From Fratercula arctica (taxonomy: Eukaryota > Chordata > Aves > Charadriiformes > Alcidae): a stretch of 64,000 nt of DNA. Shown in pieces: positions 13,011 to 26,819 of this stretch. A program made the translations under genes and the position numbers. How positions within the stretch are numbered: the first letter of the stretch is position 1; each line of letters starts with the position of its first letter. The DNA is taken from positions 53,702,096-53,766,095 of the forward strand of contig CANTUZ010000003.1 of NCBI GenBank assembly GCA_947846985.1, in the 5' to 3' direction. A model generated the notes under the pieces. The model did not search any database. It was not told the DNA's origin and saw only the letters and a list, made by a program, of their open reading frames with translations.

Positions 13011-16000
13011 CAGTGTGTTGATGGGGGATATTTTAGGTTTGGTGGTTTTTTCTTTAAAAAAAAAAAGGAAATTTTCTGAGATTTTCATCCATAAAACTTG
13101 TCTTTTATACAGATGAGTAAAACATGCTAAGCAGCTTTTCCATGTATGTTACCTAAGGCACAGCACAGGGGTATGCTAATTAAACATTCCTCCAAATACT
13201 TCAGCAAGGTTAGGGGGATAAACATTATGACCACTATATAAGGGATAGGAAAACTGAGACACAATGGTTCGGCTTTTTCCAGAGGTCCATGCAGTAAGTC
13301 ATTAAGGGAGACGAAACAAAAACTCTCCAATCTATCTTCACCTAAGCTATGCTATATGTGTGTTTTAAATCTAATATTTTTACACTTATAGTAAAACTTA
13401 TTTGAAGACAGTTTGAGGAATGCATGAGTGTTTTGCACATTTAAGTTATGAGTTAACCAAATGGTTCCTATTTCTGCCTGAAAAAAACCACTTAGGACAG
13501 AATATACCCATAAATTGCCAGAAAATCAGAAAATGTTTTCCATTTCCACAACCGAAAGCAGGATTTTGCTCTCAGTGTTAGAATAACTGCAATTAACAGG
13601 AACAAAAAAACTCAAAAGTATATTAAAAAAACCCAAACAAACAGCAGAAAAATGACCATTAAACTAAAGTTAAAAGACAGGACTGTGGTTTGAGAAATGT
13701 GGTCCTCAGAATGCAAAGACAGATCCTTAAATCTTTACTTTCTGGAGAAATCGATCTAAATAATGCCTTTGTGATCAGTCCTTCCCAGAGCAAGTAGGCC
13801 ACGTTCAGTGTATTGAGTGATTTAGATTAATTCACATGGGTTCTACCAGCCAAACTGGAGAGGTGGGAAAGCAGATCAGTTGTTTGGCACTCCTCTGTGG
13901 CTGAACTTGGCCAACAAGCTGTTCATGATGGCAGCAGATGTTCCTGCCTTTGCCTTATGCCAAAGTTTGCCGTATGGACTTAGTTCGTGGGCCGTTTCTC
14001 CCAGCTGCAAATTCCAGTGCAGGCAAAAGCCGTTCGAAGTGGAAAAATTGGATGCGGGACATCAAGACCTGGCACTAGTCAGTGTTTTCAAAAAGGTGAA
14101 TTACAGAATAACAGTAATCTGCAACGTAACAATGTGGATATCGGAATTGCTATCTTTTCCAGGCCTTGGCCCAGTGACGTTCTCTTTTGTTTCAGTGCAT
14201 AAACACTGAGGTTTTCGTGGCTGGACCACATTAAAATTTCCACTTTGCAAAATCCACATTTCCTTTGATGTAGGCTGTGAATGTCTGGGGACAAGGTTCC
14301 TCAAGGCTGTGATCCATCCCTGTGGAATAAATGCTAGTGCAGATTTGCACAAGCAAATAATAATACGAGAAGATTTTTTATTCGTACTTCTTTTATACAG
14401 AGAAATCCTGGTTTCGCTAATGAGTGCATCAGTGAGGTGTAAGATACAAATGCAAACTCTTTCCTTCTGGAAACTCTGCATCCCCGCTGAACCTCTGAAA
14501 AATGAGTGTGCCTTGAAGCCATCTGGTGAGCACACGTGTAGCCTGCTCCTGCCTTCGCCGGGGAGCCGGGCTGCGCTGGCTGCAGCAGCGCTCCACCCAG
14601 AGAGACGTGGCTTAGGCCACAGGGCTGGAGCCTGCGCTCCGGAGGGAACGGGGCTTCAAAAATCACAGTCTTAAGTAAAGAGATCAGAATTCCTTTTTAA
14701 CTCGGGTGGTTTGGGGGCTTTGAGGTGTTTGATTTTTTAATAAAAAGAACTGGATGGCACATTGTTCATCATTTTAGAAGAAACGGGTCATTTTTTCAAT
14801 TACTCATGTAATCTTGCTCTAATAAACACATTTGTTGTTTTATGTTTAAGCTTGTAAAGTCAATCAAATGGCTAGTTTTATAATGCTGATTTCTTACATA
14901 TTAGAGAAAGATAAGTGGACCCATCTTCAATTTTATATTTATTTTTGTGTGTCTTTTATCAGTGTATACCAGTTATTAGTCATTTGTCTATTTTGCTTTT
15001 AAAAAATCAGAACGTATTATGCAACGTTTCAGAAATTCTGATGATTTTTCACAAAACTTTTTTGGTTTTTTGCACATATTTTACTGTGAGGCATGCTGAC
15101 TAGTCCTATACAGGAGGAAGGCAGAAAGCACACACGGATGCTCTTGTAGAAGTATGATACGAGTATTTCTATATTTATTACTGCAAAGGCATTTTAAGCA
15201 ATATCAACACTTTTCAGTTTTCATAAATGGGAATTTTGGAGCCATTGGCTTTAATTCAAGCTAGAGAAAAACCTAAGAGCAGTTATACTGCTGAACAGGA
15301 TTTCAGTGCCTTTGGAGCTCCGTTCCTGATTTTCAAAATTCAAGCTGTTAGTGTTTAAATCGATTTTGAAAAGAGGACTTGGGTTGCAGGACCATGTAAC
15401 TGCTTCAGAAATCTGCTGCCTTTCAACTACACTTCAACTGAGTCACAGCATCTGGTTAGAACATGTTTAAAATGTACAGCATGGCTGGCACCTAATGGCA
15501 GAGCCTAACATTTTGTTTATTTCTTAAGAGGCTACATTGCAAAACCCATCTTTTTTCTTTAAAATTGGTTAGTTATGTAAGCCTTAATTTTTCTGTATGC
15601 TTACTGACAGTTTGATGGAATCCTAAGTAAGCCTCAGGAATCAATTCCACTGTTTTATACACCATGCTAAGAGTGATTTGATTATCCCTGTGGCTGCAAA
15701 AAAATAGCCTGCATCTGTCCTGAATTGAAAACAGATCCGCATTAAAGAGCATTACATCAGTATTGCTGATACGCTAGAAATGAGTCAGTTGGGAAGTACA
15801 TTTTCAAATGAAATACGATGGAATTACAAGCAATTAACTTCTTCCTTGGAGTAACAGAGATATACAAGATGTGTGTTCTGTTCTTTAAAAATACTTCACA
15901 CAGTTAGAGAATAAGATAGGAATAACGTGCTTGAAGAGTGGACTACACAGGTAGCATTAAAATATGTGCTGCACAGTACCAGGGACTGACCGCTTCAGCC

Positions 16001-19000
16001 TCACCCATGTGTGGTAGGTCTTCCATCAGTTATGTGGTCATCACCGCTTCCTCCTCCAGCTGAAAATATGGTCTAGCATCTCTAATCATGCTGGTGCCTC
16101 GTTAGCCTTCTATCAGGCTCTAATACATGTTTTAGATTTGCTCTTTACTGTGCAAGAGACTACAGCTCTGGAGAGCCACCACATATTTGTAATTCATACA
16201 GTCAAGTTCTTACTCAGGTTGCCATGTCTTTGGTACGAACCGAAAAATTACTTACATCGTGGGCACTTTTATCTCTCTCAGGTAATGAGGAGAAAACAGT
16301 AGTCAGTACTGCTTCTTGGCAGCCACCAAAATCTATTTTAAAAATAGAGTAGCAAAGTAGGTTATTCATAACCCTTTGCATCTTAAACATATATGGGATT
16401 GACCTAAATTTTTTTCACCAGAGACAACTTCATGTTAGCAAATTAAAATGCAATATGTCAGTATCCGAAAATTTTAAAGCTATATAAAGCATACTATAAT
16501 TATTATCTAAGTAATTTGGCTTTCCTACTTCATTTATTTTGCTTCTCAGCAGTTCGATGTATTTAAGGACCAGCTTACACCAGAGGTGACTGAACAAAGC
16601 ATGGAGGGTTTTGCTGTAGCTAGTCTTTTACTTTTAAGCGGCCCTTGACTGTTTCACCTCCCTTAAAGAAGTTAATTAATGAATAAAGTTACACTGTTTT
16701 GCTATTCTAGTTCTGTGTTTTGGCGTTTGCATGTAAAATTAAGTCTCTTCTTGGCATCTGGGACAACAGTAACAAAAATTAAAATTCAGTCATTTAGATA
16801 TATGTTGAGTTCAAGTAGCGGGTAGCATGACGAGAGATGGGACAACCGCTTTGTTGATTGCTTTTGGACTTTCTGCTTGGGACAGGACAAGACCGTGGGA
16901 GGCAATAAGCCTAATTTTTAGGGAAATGAGGCTGTGAACCAAAGATTGACTCCCTACAGGAGGTATGAGTTACATCCAGTGACTCAAACCATGTGAAAGA
17001 CAGGGAGCCAAATAACTGACAAAAGTGAAAAGAAGGGTTTTTGTTGATTCATTATAAGAGAAATAATGAAAGCTAAAAAGATTTTGGAAAGCTGGGGTAA
17101 GAGTCACTGGCAAACTTTCTCCCTTTCTTTCTTTCAGAGCTGTCAGAAAAGCGTGGGCAGAATCTGATCTAGTCAGCTACCACTTTCTTTTTTCTAAGTC
17201 CATTGATCATAAATTTATGTTACACGAGATTCCCATAACTGAAGTAATGATATATTGGTCAGGAGATGATGTTTTCTCTAGAGGATCCAAAATTTTGTTG
17301 TGTTTTGAGAATCTGCCAGCATCTCTTAAATGATGTCAGATTTTCATGTAAGCCAAAAATGACTGCAGACTGGCATGGGACCATCTTTGCCTTATGATCA
17401 GTCACATTTTTAATTTGTTTTTTTTTGGTGGCTTATTTGCCCTCACCTAACACTGAAGGACCAAAGAACCCTATTGGTTAGTGCTACCAGATTACCAGTA
17501 GCTCAAACCTTTTGATTAATGGGTCGTTGAGAGGCAGTTAAGGAAGTAGATTAGTGGATAACTCTTCCATCTCTGAAAATCCAGATCACTCCAGATCAAT
17601 AGGAATGGCAAGTTATCTTTTGATGGTTGTATTCATCTTGTCCTTGAATTCATTTTTCATTAAAGTTAAGAACCTGTCCCTTGTTTTTGACTCACCGGCA
17701 CTACTGCCGACAATCTCCTTGTGGAAGAGGAGCACAAAGGACGGAGAGATAGCGCTGTCTCGGGGTGAGATAGGGACGTGCTGTTTGCACTCTGATAAGT
17801 CTTTCTGCATTACTTATGTAAAAAGGAAGACAACCGTTACTCAAATGTTTTACCACTGTACAAGCCGGGTTTTTTTTAAGAAAATCTACTGCACCATTAT
17901 TTTTACTTTAGGTTTATGTGTATGTTATTACTGAAGAAACATGACAACAGTTGTGAGGAAAAAATTTCACTAATCTCTCTGCAGTTTTTTTGTTTGTTTT
18001 CTCTCTACGGTTAACTTGTATGCGTGTGTATAAGATTACCTAATATTCACAGAATTTGACTTAAAATATTTGCAAAATCCCCAAACTTTCACAAGTGACT
18101 CCTGACCTTGCATGCTTTGCAGCCTGTCATCAGGCATTAGTCACCTCTATTCTGTAATCGGAGAGCAGGAGAAATAGTCAGCAGACAGATAGCCAAAAGT
18201 GTAAGTATTATTTTGCTAAATTATTCAGGTATGAAGTATTAACATGAAATATGTTCTCATTAACAGACCAAATGAAGGTGCCATATAGATTAGTGGAGGA
18301 AGAAAGAGCAATGCAACAATGTGGGTGCTGTACCGTCACGTGAACCAGTGTTACTGGGTATCTGTACGATCAGGGAAGGGCACCATCTCCTTAGCTTCTC
18401 CCTGAGAAATCTACATTTGACGTCTGTGAGATTAGATAATTAAGCTTTTGTGTGTAAAAATACATCAACTTTTACAGAACTTTTGCTTAGTGGTAAGTGA
18501 GCTGGCTGCACTGGCTGTAAGCCCTGCTAGATTGCCCGTGGATGATACCAGCTGATATGCTCAGAGCGTTACACCATGTACTCAAGTGACTCTTATTTCC
18601 TCTTCTAACGTAACTAGAGCACAACCTTGCAAGATAAGGCATCAAAGCATGGGTTTAATTGTAATCACCTAAATAGTTGAATTGAGATGACCCACATTTT
18701 TGTTCTTAAATATGTGTATAATTGTCCTGTTGGACTGACACCACAGCACTTTCCAGCATCTTGTCAGAACAAGACATTGTTTTATTATTCGGCAAAATGA
18801 AGTACCATAAACCATACATGGGTGTGTCTGGGCTACACTTGTAAACATATCAGGAGATCCAGCTATAAGACTGCTGGGTTTGTCCACCATTATGGGATTT
18901 TTATTTCGTATTTGTTTGGTTGGCTGGTCAAAGCAATTTTTGTTTCATGCGTGTTGAACCGCTATTACAGTGGCTGAGGAATATCCCTGATGTTTGATTC

Positions 19001-21097
19001 TGTTTGTAATCATCCTCAACGATGGGGTTCTTGTCACAGCCAAAGGTAACATTGCCAGTACTAATAAAGTACATTTTCTCAACTTTTCAAAAAGTTGCTA
19101 CTCAACAAAGAGGAGCTTTCTAGTTTTGACTCGGGAATGGTACACAGAAGAATAAGGATAAAAAAACAGATCATGACTTTTTATTGACCATATCACCAAA
19201 ACTTTCTATATCCTGTATATCAAAGCATATCCATATCTTGAATACTGATTTTATTATCAAAGCTTTTTATGAAAAAATAATATCCTCATTTTCAATAGGA
19301 AATATTTATTTTATATTAAGAAATGTGGTCTATGTGCTTATTTTTTCATACATTACCTTCAGGAATAGACATTTATTTATAATTTTTGAAGGATTTCTAT
19401 CATCTCAGCATTTCTAAAGGGAAATGGATGATGTGTATTGATTAATACTCTATATGGTTTTATTAGTTAGCAGCTATGACAAATGATTTGCAAACAGGTT
19501 AGTACCTTAGAGGCAGCTAAAGGTTTTCTTCATTTCTTCAGTTATAGACCATATGATATAAAGGACAAATAAGTGTCAAGAACTCAGGTGTAAATTACAC
19601 ACTATTGTATTCTGTAATGCTTTAAGAGTCTAGTATTTTAAACTTCTGCTTGCTTGGCAATACACCACTTTTTTTAAAGTTCATAATGTACGTACATTTG
19701 GGCATGCACATAGAAGATAATAAGTTACATTTATTCTCTCTCTCACTGTTATCGTGAGCATCATTGCAATTACTGCTTTGTCAAAACCAAAAATTTTCTG
19801 GTCTGCCAGAGATGTAATGTTTTTCAGACTATCAAACCCAAGGGGAATTTAAATTCAAGAGCTTTCAAAGGAATTACTGGTGACATTTTAAAGATTATGA
19901 CAGAAAGACAATAAACTTCTGTCTAAAGGGAAGCCACCAAAATGAGGCGCTGTGTTTGCCTTTTCGCAGTCTCTGGAATGCCCAGCCTCCACTCAGGAGG
20001 GTCCAGCGGCATCCCTAACAACGTTGAGATCACTTCAGGCAATTCTCTGGCTTCCTTAGGGTAAATTTCAACCTGAACTAGCCTGTTGGAAAACATGCAA
20101 TTTATCTAAGTAGTCTGTAATCTCTTCTTTTTCCTAATCTGACCTGAATTCTCACCCCTTTGTCACTCATTTTAATGGTGTTAGACACCTGATAACAGTT
20201 AACATGGTTAGTGAAACAGAAACAACAAAATCTTTAAATGCATCAGCAGTCTCTGTAGTGCCTGTTTGCTTTACATTTCTCTTGAACTGGGGATCAAAGC
20301 ATTTCCTGGTCCCTACAGTTAATCTACCATATTTTCTTGTTAGGCTTCCTAACGCAGGAAATTGCACTTTGATTCAAATATAAGATATGTAAGTACAGGG
20401 AAGGTATTCGCCCAGTCTTAAGCCAGTAATTATTCCATAGAGTAATTTACATTTTGACTCATGTGTCTCTAAATCTTACTTTAAAAGAAAATATATCTTT
20501 CACTTCCGCCCAGTATACATGATTATTTAATGTTGTTCTCCACACGTCAAAGTTCATTTGGCAAGATGATTTTATAAAGGTATGCAGTGAGGAATCCAGG
20601 AAAAAAACATGGTTTCTTTTTGAAACGGTCGATACTTCCCTTTACTCTTAGGGGACTAGAAATTACATCCCTGAGGAAAAAAAAAAAAAAAAAAAAAATC
20701 CCTGTTTGAAAGTTGTTCCTACCCGTTGTGCAAAAATGTAGCAGACTAACTGGGCTAGCGCAGTAGTTTTCTGAGCCAGCAGATCTTCTGTCAGTCACAT
20801 GAAGTTGTGCAAGCACCCAGAGCAAACCTCACTGGAGAAGCGCCACCCCACACTGTCAGGAAAATATTGCTGAATTCCATCATATGAAAAGTGAAGTGTT
20901 CTTCATGCATGAAGACCTCTTTGCAAATGTTTTCCATTATCTAAACTGTTGGCCCAAATCCACTGGCAAGAGCAATAGTGGGAGTGTAGAACAAGTGGTA
21001 AATATTGTTGTCTGTTTTCATTTTATTAGTTTTCTCATGGTATTTGGTATTTTTGATAATCCCTAGTTACTGAATATAGTGCTTACACGAGAAAGAC
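13011..21097. other. Long AT-rich non-coding stretch, no gene seen
   Basis: Eight kilobases without a supported exon. The DNA is AT-rich, with a single more GC-rich patch at about 14530-14660. An A run (about 22 bases) lies at 20678-20698. Open frames are short and scattered on both strands, with no splice signals in matching phase. Confidence 0.6.
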
Positions 21098-21310
21098 AGC
21101 TTTCATTAAAATAAAACAAATGAGAAGTTGTATCAGTGGTAAAATTCAGCCCTTGCTGTTGCAGACTTTGAAAACATATACTCTGGAGGTGCAAAACTCT
21201 GAATGGAAAAAGAGCCCTGAAATCTGCCTCTTACACATGAATTTAGGCCACTATGGGACATAGGGGAGTGCAAGCTGCAGTATTTGAGCGTGGGATGTCC
21301 ACAATCTAGG
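21098..21310. repeat. 213-bp direct repeat, copy 1
   Basis: This segment recurs at 21754-21966 in the same orientation. By eye the alignment is gap-free with about 15 mismatches in 213 positions, roughly 93% identity. A central block of about 100 bases (21132-21230) is identical. Both copies start at 'agctttcattaaaataaaa' and end at 'ccacaatct'. The flanks then diverge completely. No terminal inverted repeats, poly-A tail or CR1 end is visible. It may be a local duplication or two insertions of an unknown short element. Confidence 0.9.
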
Positions 21311-21753
21311 ACATATGCATTACAGACGGGTTGTTCCTTGCTAACTTTTGAAATTAGCATATAAAACAGTAGCAACCCGCTCGCCACACCTATGCAAAAC
21401 CTCTTTTGCCCAATGAGGCAGGAAAGGATGAAGTCACTGGGGGACCAGGCACTTCCAAATAACACCAGATGCACGTTAAAAGTGATATGCAGCATCCTTC
21501 TGCTCTTTTAAAATAGCTTTGAAAATCAGAAGGTGGTGGTGTTTTCTGAAATGACAGAATTCAAACTTTTAAATGTTAAGCCGGTAAGATTTAGTTGGTA
21601 AAATAACGTAGTTGAGGACCTATCTGTTTGCATTGCTAAGACCAAAGAATAAATCTTACAATGCAGGCACAGTGCGGTGAGTGGTGTGGGGGAGCACGTC
21701 CAGTTTGTGAGCGAGGCAGTTTTAAAAATCCACCTGAATTCTTCAAGAAACAG

Positions 21754-21966
21754 AGCTTTCATTAAAATAAAATAAAAGAGAAGTTGCATCAGTGGTAAAA
21801 TTCAGCCCTTGCTGTTGCAGACTTTGAAAACATATACTCTGGAGGTGCAAAACTCTGAATGGAAAAAGAGCCCTGAAATCTGCCTCTTACACATGAATTT
21901 AAGCCACCGTAGGACATTGGGGAGTGCAGGATGCAGTGTCTGAGCATGGGATATCCACAATCTGGG
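21754..21966. repeat. 213-bp direct repeat, copy 2
   Basis: Second copy of the segment at 21098-21310, offset by 656 bp. Mismatches cluster toward the two ends and the middle is unchanged. The 443 bases between the copies are unrelated to the repeat, and I see no primer-binding site or polypurine tract there, so a small LTR element is not supported. Confidence 0.9.
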
Positions 21967-24900
21967 GTATGTGGGGTATATTAATCTCCCATGTGAACCG
22001 GAGCAGGAATTACCGGCCCACGGCAGGGAGCAGGAATCCCCCTGGGCAGTGATACTCCTCTGTCCCAATTCTGAACCCGTGCTCCAGGGGGCCCTGCGTG
22101 GCTGAAAGTGATGCTCCCTCTGCTCACCATCTGCAAGCCGGGGGGTTGTGCTGCTGCAAGCGCCCTGAAACCACGCTCCGCTGCCCTGCATTCAATAAAA
22201 GTATCGCAGAGGTAGCTACCTCCTGCCCAAGTCCCACACACTTCCAAGCAGTCGCTGCTCGCTCTTACCTCGGCGCTTCTCGGGGGCTGGCGTGCTGCTG
22301 CTCCGGCTGGGAAAGAGTTGCTGTGTTCTGCCCTGGCGAGGATTAGTTTTCAGTGCTGAATGCAGCAGTCGCACTTTATCATGCAAAAATGTCAGTTTAT
22401 ATGTCAACTTTAAACTCCTTCAGAAGTCCTTAAATGCTACAACTAATCAAATATTTTTGTTGGAGTGGTGGTTTATTTAGAGAGAAGTATTTTATTTCCA
22501 AATAAGAAAAGAGGCAACACATGAAGAACAATGAATTTTGTGTGCGTTGTGTTTGCATGCTTGTGATTGTTTCCGGACTAAAAAAAACATCAAGTTAAAA
22601 ATGACCCAGCAGGAGCCTGCAGTGCTTGGGAATTGTTTTCTGTTTGTGAACTGTGGTAGGAGGAGGAGAAAAGTGCGTATTTAGTTCTTTGGTTTTATAC
22701 GGTCTTGTTGATTAGCAGGTTTCAAAACAGTTGTAGCGCACCTCTTAGAGGACTCGTGGTCTCCATCACGTTAGGGTGTTAGTTCTGCTGCTCTCCTCTT
22801 CCCATTGTCTTCCAGGTCCCATCTGTAAAACTGATACATCTTGCAAAGGGTGAGAGCGGCTGATTCAGTTAGCTGTAAAATGCTTGGACTGTCTAACACC
22901 TCTTGCTTCCTTCAAATAAAGTCTGTTTCCATGTCACAAATGAACGGAAGTTCGGACTTCCACCTTTTCTTTTTGTTGCTTAGGTTTCAGCTGTACTTGG
23001 CCGTGTGGCCTCTGACACTGTACAAGAAAAGCACCTTGTCCTTTTAACAGTTCCGGCCATTGAGACGGCCCTTCTTCCAGGAGATACCGGGAAGTTTTAG
23101 CCAGCAGTATTCCCCATGGCAGGAGAAGAGGCTTGAAATTAAGCTTCTTGGAGCTTGGCTAACCTCAGGAGTCATAGGCAGCCTTATTCCTGATATACTT
23201 TACTTATTTCAAAAAACAGTGATTTGGAAGTTGAAGTTTTCGAGGTGGAAGTAAAGATTTTTTTTTTTTTCTTTGGCAGCATCTATTTTTTCTGTACGTA
23301 ACAGTAGATGCAAGACATTTTTCTGGAGTAAAGGGGGGGAATGCTATGAGTCAGGCTTGCCTGTTACATGTAGTTTTTCTATATTAAGATTCATGGTAAC
23401 TGTGATAGGTCACGGAGCAAGCCTCAACTTCTTCAGTTTCCTGCAGATCTATATAAAATGCTTACCTAGTTTTGTCTCGTTGATGGCTGGAGTTTAAAAG
23501 GTATAAAACTGCCTAGTCTTAACAACAGTGATCGTTCTTGCTTCAAAGCCCTTCAAAAATATCAGTGTGACAGACTTGGGACGCCACTTAAAGATGCAGT
23601 TAGAAACTGCCGTGGTTGTAATCATGGCCTGTTTCCACAGGGCACTATTACCAAGCTTATAAAAACGGTGCCTAGCTTTATTTAGCTTTACAAGGCTTTA
23701 ACTTCATTCTAGCAGAACCACACGAGCCTGTTTCCCCCCACACTCCCGTGAGAAGGAGGGAAAATTTAGAAAGGGGGCCCAGCCATTAGTAATGAATGCC
23801 TGAACTGTGCACACAAATCCCACTTCTCAGGGACATAGTGGAGTGCTTTGGCTGTGGCTCCACATCCAGGAGCAGCGCTGTTTGAATAACACCTCCCATA
23901 AAGCAGCCTTCCCTCTTCCCTCTCTCCCACCCCAGGCTATACCAACAAAAGTGTTCATGTGGCTTCCTGATGTACCTGATCACAGAAGTGACCTGGCTGG
24001 AAAAATAGCCTAGAATTTTATTTCCAGTTTCTTTTCTTACCACCCGGATCAGCTCCTTGATATGTTTCACTACACAGCTGCATAAATAGTTGGCTTTGGC
24101 AGAGCACAGGGAGAGGACTGGGGTGGGCACCAATGTCCGAAGGAGGAGGGGAGCCAGAGCTGTTTAAACTATCCTTGCCATCAGAGAAATGCTCCAAGAA
24201 CCACAGCCCCAGCCGTGTGAAGTGCAGGTCTAGATTGCCTTCTGCTTTCTGTGTGTGCAGGAGGAAACTCTACAAAATTGGGAAGCCATTGCATACAAAT
24301 ATGAGAGTCCCCCTGATCTGTTTCTTTTGTGCGAGCTGTTCTCAGTGTGCTGTTGCTATGAACCACGCTGGTTATGGATGTTCAACATTATTGTTGTTGG
24401 ATACCATCTAGAAGTAGCTTCGTGCCTCTAAAAAAGCCACCTCCAGATGTACATAAAAGTGACCATCGGAACGGGTGGTGGTAGCACTGCGGTCCCACAG
24501 ACATCCATCCTGCTTACCTTGCCATTAAGATCAGGTCTGTGCAACACCAGATCCAGATCAACTGGCAACGTAGATGTGTCCCGAATCAGACTTGGGCACA
24601 TGGTTACTCAATTAGCCCAAGCCTGCAAAACAGCACGCGTTTCAGACTTCTGTTTATGCTGGATTCAGAGGACAGACAGTTCCTCGTCAAGAGTAACGTC
24701 TGCCAGAACAAAAGTTATCCTTCAGAAATACTTTAAAACAAATTAGAATCAGAAATGTAGGTTTGGGCGGGTTCAGTGTTTTATGTCTAATAGCTAGCTT
24801 TAATTTGGTACTGTGTGGCCTAGAACCAGAGTTACCACATCGTGTGACAACAACCTGGTATTCTGCAGAAGATCTATAAAAGGAATGGAAAAAAAAAAAA

Positions 24901-26819
24901 AAATAGAATCTTCCCAGCTTAATCCAGTTGTTTAAAATAGAGCTAACAAACTCTAAATCACCAGTAGATGATGAAGTCTAGCGTGCAGTTTTCTCTACTT
25001 TTTTTAATGCCTCAGACTTGCAAAACTTTTCCAAGGCAGGCTGAATGAAAAGTAACAAGAGTTTCTTGTTTTGTTTTCATGGTGGTCCTTTTACGGAGGG
25101 GAAGGTGGTTAATTTCGGTAGCTGTAGCAACTGAGAGCAGCATCCCTGTATCTTAAGGAGTTGTTGGGGGTAGCCAAGAAAAAGCTTTTTACACAATGAG
25201 TTAAACTGCAATTTGAGGTTTTTGAAGCCGTCTATGGAGGTGGTTGTCCTGCAGTCTGTGTGGATGTATTACTGGACTGAATACCTCTGCCAGGTGGCTG
25301 CATCCGGCTGCAGAATGGGTGTTCTGCAGAATCCTTCTGCAAGGAAAGCCGGCTACAGAGGTCCGTTTGAACACTTAGGATGATGGCAGAAAGGAACAGA
25401 CTAAATTTTTACAGAGTAGCTTCCTACAGGTCACAGAAAGCAATTTGCAAATGTTGGAGAAATGTCAGGGAAAAGAGAGGCAACAAGGTCCATCCAGCTC
25501 CGAAAGCATCTGTGAAAAATTACTTAGCTCAGATGGCTGAAATGGTTTTCACATTCATTGCACATGTAGTCTGGTTTTAGCTATCTCCAGTGCAGTCATT
25601 CTGCTGATCTATGGTAGTTATTTTCCCCTCAGTGCATGAGCATGTTTCCCATTCATATAAATAAGAGTTATGTGTTTGTATCCAGAGAGAGGGGATTTTA
25701 TTTGTCTAGAGCCAAAGCAGCTTCTCACAGGACTGTTTTCCTCCCACACTCTCAGTTTTGTTCAGCTCTCCTGACCTGTGTTTTCTTTGTTTTGAACTGT
25801 TTGGACTTTTATGTTTTAGGTAATAAATGTTAGCAAACTATTGGAGAAGGTGACATGGCTAGAAATGGAGTCCTTAGTGGGTTCAGCCGTCTAAGTAATG
25901 CGACCTAAAATATGGGAGGTAGCTAGAAAGAGAGAAAAAAAATCTTGAAACTTTTGCAGGGTAGAAGTAATTTTATTTTATGTGATGATATTACCACATT
26001 TTTCCCTCTCCTTTTCCCCAGTACCTATCAGTGAGAGTCTTGCTTTGCTATATGTGGGAAAGCTTGCATTTATTTACAGGGCTTTTGTGTTACTTAGCTA
26101 TTTTTTGTCAATTGCTTTTAAAAATCTCTATCACAAGGTACTGTTCAAGCAGTGCCAGTGATGACTACGGCTTTCACTCCTAAAAAGCTTCTGAGCCACG
26201 GAGTGTCGGTTTCTTTTGTATATGAGTTTAGGTTGTTTAATTAATGGAGTGCAATACTGATGACCAGGGTACCTCGGGCCGTACAGATGCTGGTGCTGTA
26301 CCAGCAACCACAGGGTCTCCTTTGACACCTCCCGTTTATTGTCCAAGAATGTTGCTGGCAAGGTGGAGCCAGTGATGTTCCCTGTGAGATTCTGGAAGTG
26401 TTGCTGATGTGTCTGCTTCTCTCCACCTTATTTTTTTTCTGGGGGAAAAGGGGAGAGATGGGAGAAGAAGAGGAGAGGCAGCAACAAAATTTTATTTTTT
26501 TTTATTTTTTTTTTTTTATTTTTTAATTATTTTCTTTCTTTTCATTTCTCTGCTACTGTTAGGGACCAGGCCCTCCACCCATTGCAGCCTGCCTTCTTTT
26601 TGTGTGACAGAAGCTGTAATCTAACTTTCTGATGATGCCATTTCTCTTTACCTTTTCTGTCTCTTCTTGCAGCCCACGATTTTCCTACCCTGCTCACTGC
26701 CTGGTTAATCAAACAAATTGGCACGCAGCCACCTTGGGAAACAACTGTATAATTGACGATACCAGGGAGGAGGCAAGGGGAGGTTTCTGCAGTGCAAAGT
26801 CAGTAGCGATGTGGGAGGG
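21967..26819. other. Non-coding stretch, no gene seen
   Basis: No supported exon. An A run lies at 24887-24902. A T-rich tract (T runs broken by single A residues) lies at about 26490-26530. Nested short inverted repeats sit at 26281-26306. A moderately GC-rich patch at 22000-22340 has open frames on both strands, but no donor or acceptor in a consistent phase that I could pair. Confidence 0.55.

Noticed and set aside
12697..13116. Plus-strand open frame of 139 codons
   Set aside because: Most of it lies on the antisense strand of a CR1 element and has no meaning as a gene.
21098..21966. A small LTR retrotransposon with the 213-bp repeats as LTRs
   Set aside because: The repeats do not begin with TG and end with CA, and no primer-binding site, polypurine tract or target duplication is visible. 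The interior is only 443 bases with no gag or pol trace.
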